Assembly: GCA_903934275.1 (NCBI GenBank)
Contig: CAIZNF010000719.1
Location: 1-7,351, forward strand
Source: an uncultured Nitrosomonadales bacterium
GTDB taxonomy: Bacteria > Pseudomonadota > Gammaproteobacteria > Burkholderiales > Gallionellaceae
DNA: 7,351 nt
Reading direction: 5' to 3'
Shown here: positions 5,424 to 7,351 of the stretch, in pieces
Layout of the letters: each line of letters starts with the position of its first letter
Position numbering within the stretch: position 1 is the stretch's first letter
The notes under the pieces: model-generated
Databases searched by the model: none
What the model was told of the DNA's origin: nothing
The model's input: the letters and a program-made list of their open reading frames with translations, nothing else
Translations under genes and position numbers: made by a program

Positions 5424-6641
5424 TCAAACCACCTGACCCATTTTGAAGATCGGCAGGTACATCGCGATCACCATGCCGCCGATGAGCACGCCAAGCACCG
5501 CCATGATGATAGGTTCCATCAGGCTGGCCAGCGCCTCTACGGCATCATCCACTTCCGCTTCGTAAAAGTCAGCAACTTTGCTCAGCATGGAATCCAGTGA
5601 ACCGGCCTCTTCGCCGATTGCCACCATCTGCAACACCATGCTCGGAAATACTTCGGTATTTTGCATGGCGACGGTCATGTTTGACCCCGTGGTAACTTCG
5701 CGCTGAATGGCCTTGGTGGCATCAAAATAAACGGCGTTCCCCGCCGCCCCCGCAACCGAATCAAAGGCCTCTACCAAAGGTACACCGGCCGCGAACATGG
5801 TGGCAAGGGTGCGCGCCCAGCGCGCGATACTGGCTATGCGTATCAGGTGGCCAAAAACGGGCATTTTCAGCAGTAGCCGATCCATGACACCTTGCATTTT
5901 TTTGCTGCGCTTCCAGAAATAGAAGAAGGTGTAAAAAGTGCCGCCGATTCCGCCAAAAATTAACCACCAGTAAGCCACGAAAACTTTTGAAATAGCCATG
6001 ACGACCAATGTTGGCGCGGGTAAATCTGCGCCAAAGCTGGAGAACAGCTCTTCGAATGCGGGGATAACAAAAATCATGATGACGGCGGTAATGACAAACG
6101 CCACAACAATAATGGAAATCGGGTAGAACAACGCCGATTTGATCTTGCTCTTGATGGCCTGGATTTTTTCCTTGTAAGTGGCCAAACGATCCAGCAGGCT
6201 GTCCAGAATACCCGCCGATTCGCCGGCGCCGATCAGGTTGCAAAATAGCTCATCGAAATACAGCGGATACTTTTTAAAGGCTTGTTGCAAGCTGCTGCCG
6301 GTTTCCACATCGGTTTTGATATCCATCAGCAGGCGTGCAACAGAAGGGTTGCTGTGCCCTTTGCCCACGATGTCGAAGCATTGCAGCAGCGGCACGCCGG
6401 ATTTCATCATGGTGGCTAGTTGGCGTGTAAACAGCGTGATATCTTTCTCGGTGACGGCCTGCGTGCTGCGGCGCGCACGCTTTACTTTTATGTCAACGAT
6501 GCCTTGACGGCGCAAATTGGCGGACACGTTGGCCTCTCCGGGTGCGCGCATCTCGCCTTTAACCCGTTTGCCGGTCTTGTCCTTGCCTTCCCAAGCATAG
6601 GCATTTTCTTTTGCTTTTTGAGTTTGTTGTGCGACAGCCAT
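5424..6641 (-). CDS. pilC: Type IV pilus inner-membrane platform protein PilC
   Basis: PilC is the polytopic inner-membrane protein on which the PilB and PilT ATPases drive pilus assembly and retraction (GspF family). The 405 residues show the family layout: a short N-terminal cytoplasmic region (YAWEGKDKTGKRVKGEM), a first GSPII_F domain at about 68-191 and a second at about 271-393. Repeated family motifs are present in both: FTRQLATMMKSGVPL (71-85) with GAGESAG (138-144), and WARTLATMFAAGVPL (275-289) with AIGEEAGSLD (341-350). Likely membrane helices are at about 172-194, 222-243 and 377-397. The ATG at 6641 has AGGG eight bases upstream. pilB, usually directly upstream, is absent; a decayed GGDEF fragment and a heptamer tract stand there instead. 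pilD follows after 118 bases. Confidence 0.97.
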   Translation of the reverse strand: MAVAQQTQKAKENAYAWEGKDKTGKRVKGEMRAPGEANVSANLRRQGIVDIKVKRARRSTQAVTEKDITLFTRQLATMMKSGVPLLQCFDIVGKGHSNPSVARLLMDIKTDVETGSSLQQAFKKYPLYFDELFCNLIGAGESAGILDSLLDRLATYKEKIQAIKSKIKSALFYPISIIVVAFVITAVIMIFVIPAFEELFSSFGADLPAPTLVVMAISKVFVAYWWLIFGGIGGTFYTFFYFWKRSKKMQGVMDRLLLKMPVFGHLIRIASIARWARTLATMFAAGVPLVEAFDSVAGAAGNAVYFDATKAIQREVTTGSNMTVAMQNTEVFPSMVLQMVAIGEEAGSLDSMLSKVADFYEAEVDDAVEALASLMEPIIMAVLGVLIGGMVIAMYLPIFKMGQVV

Positions 6642-6678
6642 AGTGTTTTCCCTGAGTCACCGTCCGATATTGACTGGC

Positions 6679-6707
6679 ATGATGCCGAGCTTTATGCCTC
6701 TTGTAAA
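6679..6707 (-). promoter_or_regulatory. Weak candidate promoter for pilC
   Basis: On the minus strand, TTTACA (6707-6702; five of six bases of TTGACA) is followed after 17 bases by CATCAT (6684-6679; four of six of TATAAT). The TTTACA is part of the heptamer tract next to it. Without pilB upstream, pilC needs a start site of its own or a distant one, but this match is weak. Confidence 0.25.
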
Positions 6708-6738
6708 GCGGTAAGCGGTAAGGTGTAAAGCGGTGGGG
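6702..6738. repeat. Heptamer-like repeat tract upstream of pilC
   Basis: The plus strand shows units near GGTAAGC (6710-6716), GGTAAGG (6717-6723) and two copies of TGTAAAGCGGT (6702-6712 and 6724-6734), about seven bases per unit. The unit differs from the tract downstream of pilC, but the period is the same and both run close to a pil gene start. It falls between the pilC start and the GGDEF remnant. Confidence 0.5.
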
Positions 6739-6777
6739 AGCGAGTGCAATCAAAAGTAGCCGTTTATGGTTTTGCTG

Positions 6778-6799
6778 GGCGGCTGTGAAATTAGCCGCC
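6778..6799. other. Stem-loop at the end of the GGDEF remnant
   Basis: GGCGGCT (6778-6784) and AGCCGCC (6793-6799) form a perfect 7-bp stem with an 8-base loop, overlapping the stop codon of the decayed GGDEF reading frame. No T-run follows on either strand, so it is not a textbook intrinsic terminator, though it may be what remains of one. Confidence 0.4.
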
Positions 6800-6960
6800 A
6801 ACATGCTCTGCCATCTCCTCGCCGTAGAGCCGATAAGTGTTGCGTCCGTTTTTTTGGCGCGATACATGGCGACATCGGCATTTTATATTAGTTGATCCGC
6901 ATCCTCTCCGTGCTGTGGGTAGATATAGCCTTGACACGCAAGGTCGAGAACCAGCTGGAG
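6791..6960 (-). pseudogene. Decayed C-terminal end of a GGDEF-domain protein
   Basis: GGDEF domains make cyclic di-GMP. Only the last part of one can be read here. On the minus strand one frame gives YPQHGEDADQLI, a TAA stop (6885-6883), then NADVAMYRAKK; a second frame continues as NGRNTYRLYGEEMAEHVGG and ends at a stop at 6793-6791. Joined, these match the well-known GGDEF C-terminus pattern YPxxGxDxxxLIxNADxAMYRAKxxGRNxYxxY. The frame change lies in a run of seven A (6855-6849) where eight would restore the frame. Upstream, a trace such as LRVKAIS (about 6940-6915) is consistent with further decay, and the GGDEF motif itself is absent. The in-frame stop, frameshift and missing front all point to a dead fragment; a sequencing error could explain only the frameshift. 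Confidence 0.75.
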
Positions 6961-7351
6961 ATATGGCTAAAGGACGAAGCGACCCAAGCCTACGCATATG
7001 TTGTGCTGGTATAGGTTGTGCCGCCAAACGCGCCGGACAGAGCACGTTATATTTGACCGCAATGCATGCAGCATGCAAGAGTTTGATCTCGTTAATCTCC
7101 AATATCAGGCAAGTATTGGCGCATGTAAAAAAGAGTGCGGAGCCGTTGCCTCAGATAGACCGCTGGCACGCTTTGTTAAACTACATCGTGTCAAAAAACA
7201 ACCCGGCGACCGCCTAAAATATATAATCAGTTGTTCGCTTTGTGAGCTGGGTAACTGCCTGATTTAACCTAGAAAAAGCAGTTGTCCGCAGATTACACAG
7301 ATTTTCGCCGATTAAACAACAAGCAATACTGAGCTGCCGACCCACCTATTG
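6961..7351. other. Region with no recognisable gene
   Basis: About 390 bases right of the GGDEF remnant. Open frames exist on both strands (for example plus-strand 6998-7267, 89 codons), but none has a protein family I recognise, a convincing ribosome binding site or membrane or domain motifs. Small structures visible are a tandem GCATGCAGCATGCA (7064-7077), two CGCTTTGT direct repeats (7169-7176 and 7236-7243) and a 9-mer tract (7287-7314). The stretch may be further debris of the GGDEF gene's former front, but I cannot read it as such. Confidence 0.5.
7287..7314. repeat. Short 9/10-mer tandem repeat
   Basis: CGCAGATTA (7287-7295), CACAGATTT (7296-7304) and TCGCCGATTA (7305-7314) follow each other directly as three variants of one CGCAGATTA-like unit. 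Similar CAGATTA-type strings are, from memory, frequent in the intergenic DNA of environmental bacteria. It lies 37 bases before the window edge and may belong to a longer repeat region. Confidence 0.4.

Noticed and set aside
7169..7181. Integron attC-like half site, CGCTTTGTTAAAC (GTTRRRY-type end)
   Set aside because: No matching RYYYAAC arm with a complementary CAAAGCG lies within the usual distance, and there is no integrase or cassette.
6998..7267. An 89-codon plus-strand open frame right of the GGDEF remnant
   Set aside because: No recognisable family, no convincing ribosome binding site, and the overlapping frames on both strands are equally open; I treat it as chance.
1..7351. tRNA, rRNA, CRISPR array, phage or defence genes
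   Set aside because: I looked on both strands and found no cloverleaf, ribosomal sequence, regularly spaced repeats or marker proteins for these.

Overview
The window looks like a piece of a betaproteobacterial chromosome. The evidence is the gene order pilC-pilD-coaE-zapD-yacG facing a MutT-type gene, which is a conserved neighbourhood in beta- and gammaproteobacteria, together with a MutT/thiamine-phosphate-synthase-like fusion, moderate GC and many short palindromic intergenic repeats. A Nitrosomonadales or Gallionellaceae-like host is my guess; nothing in the window proves it.

Layout. Plus strand, left part: a DUF480/YceH-family gene (99-776), a complete ruvA without ruvB or ruvC beside it (945-1526), and a two-domain Nudix plus TMP-synthase-like protein (1684-2649). 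Minus strand, read from right to left: pilC (6641-5424), pilD (5305-4436), coaE (4375-3758), zapD (3609-2848) and yacG (2831-2637). The two gene groups converge, and the Nudix gene and yacG overlap tail to tail by 13 bp. To the right of pilC lies the decayed C-terminal end of a GGDEF (diguanylate cyclase) domain (about 6791-6960), then about 390 bases in which I find no gene.

How the genes work together. PilC is the inner-membrane platform of the type IV pilus and PilD processes and methylates its prepilins. CoaE makes coenzyme A. ZapD bundles FtsZ at the division ring. YacG is a small zinc protein that inhibits gyrase. The Nudix protein probably cleans oxidised nucleotides from the pool. RuvA is the Holliday-junction binding subunit. 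These are chromosomal housekeeping genes; I see no defence island, phage or complete mobile element.

The unusual content is in the spaces between genes. Nearly every gap holds a different small repeat: GTAG-type palindromes on both sides of yceH, an 88-bp inverted-repeat element directly before the Nudix start codon with a third copy of its arm after coaE, a REP-like element that supplies the coaE ribosome binding site, heptamer tracts on both sides of pilC, and a 9-mer tract near the right edge. One REP-like stretch also appears to sit in frame inside the Nudix coding sequence. Repeat assignments rest on reading by eye and memory of similar elements, not on database searches.
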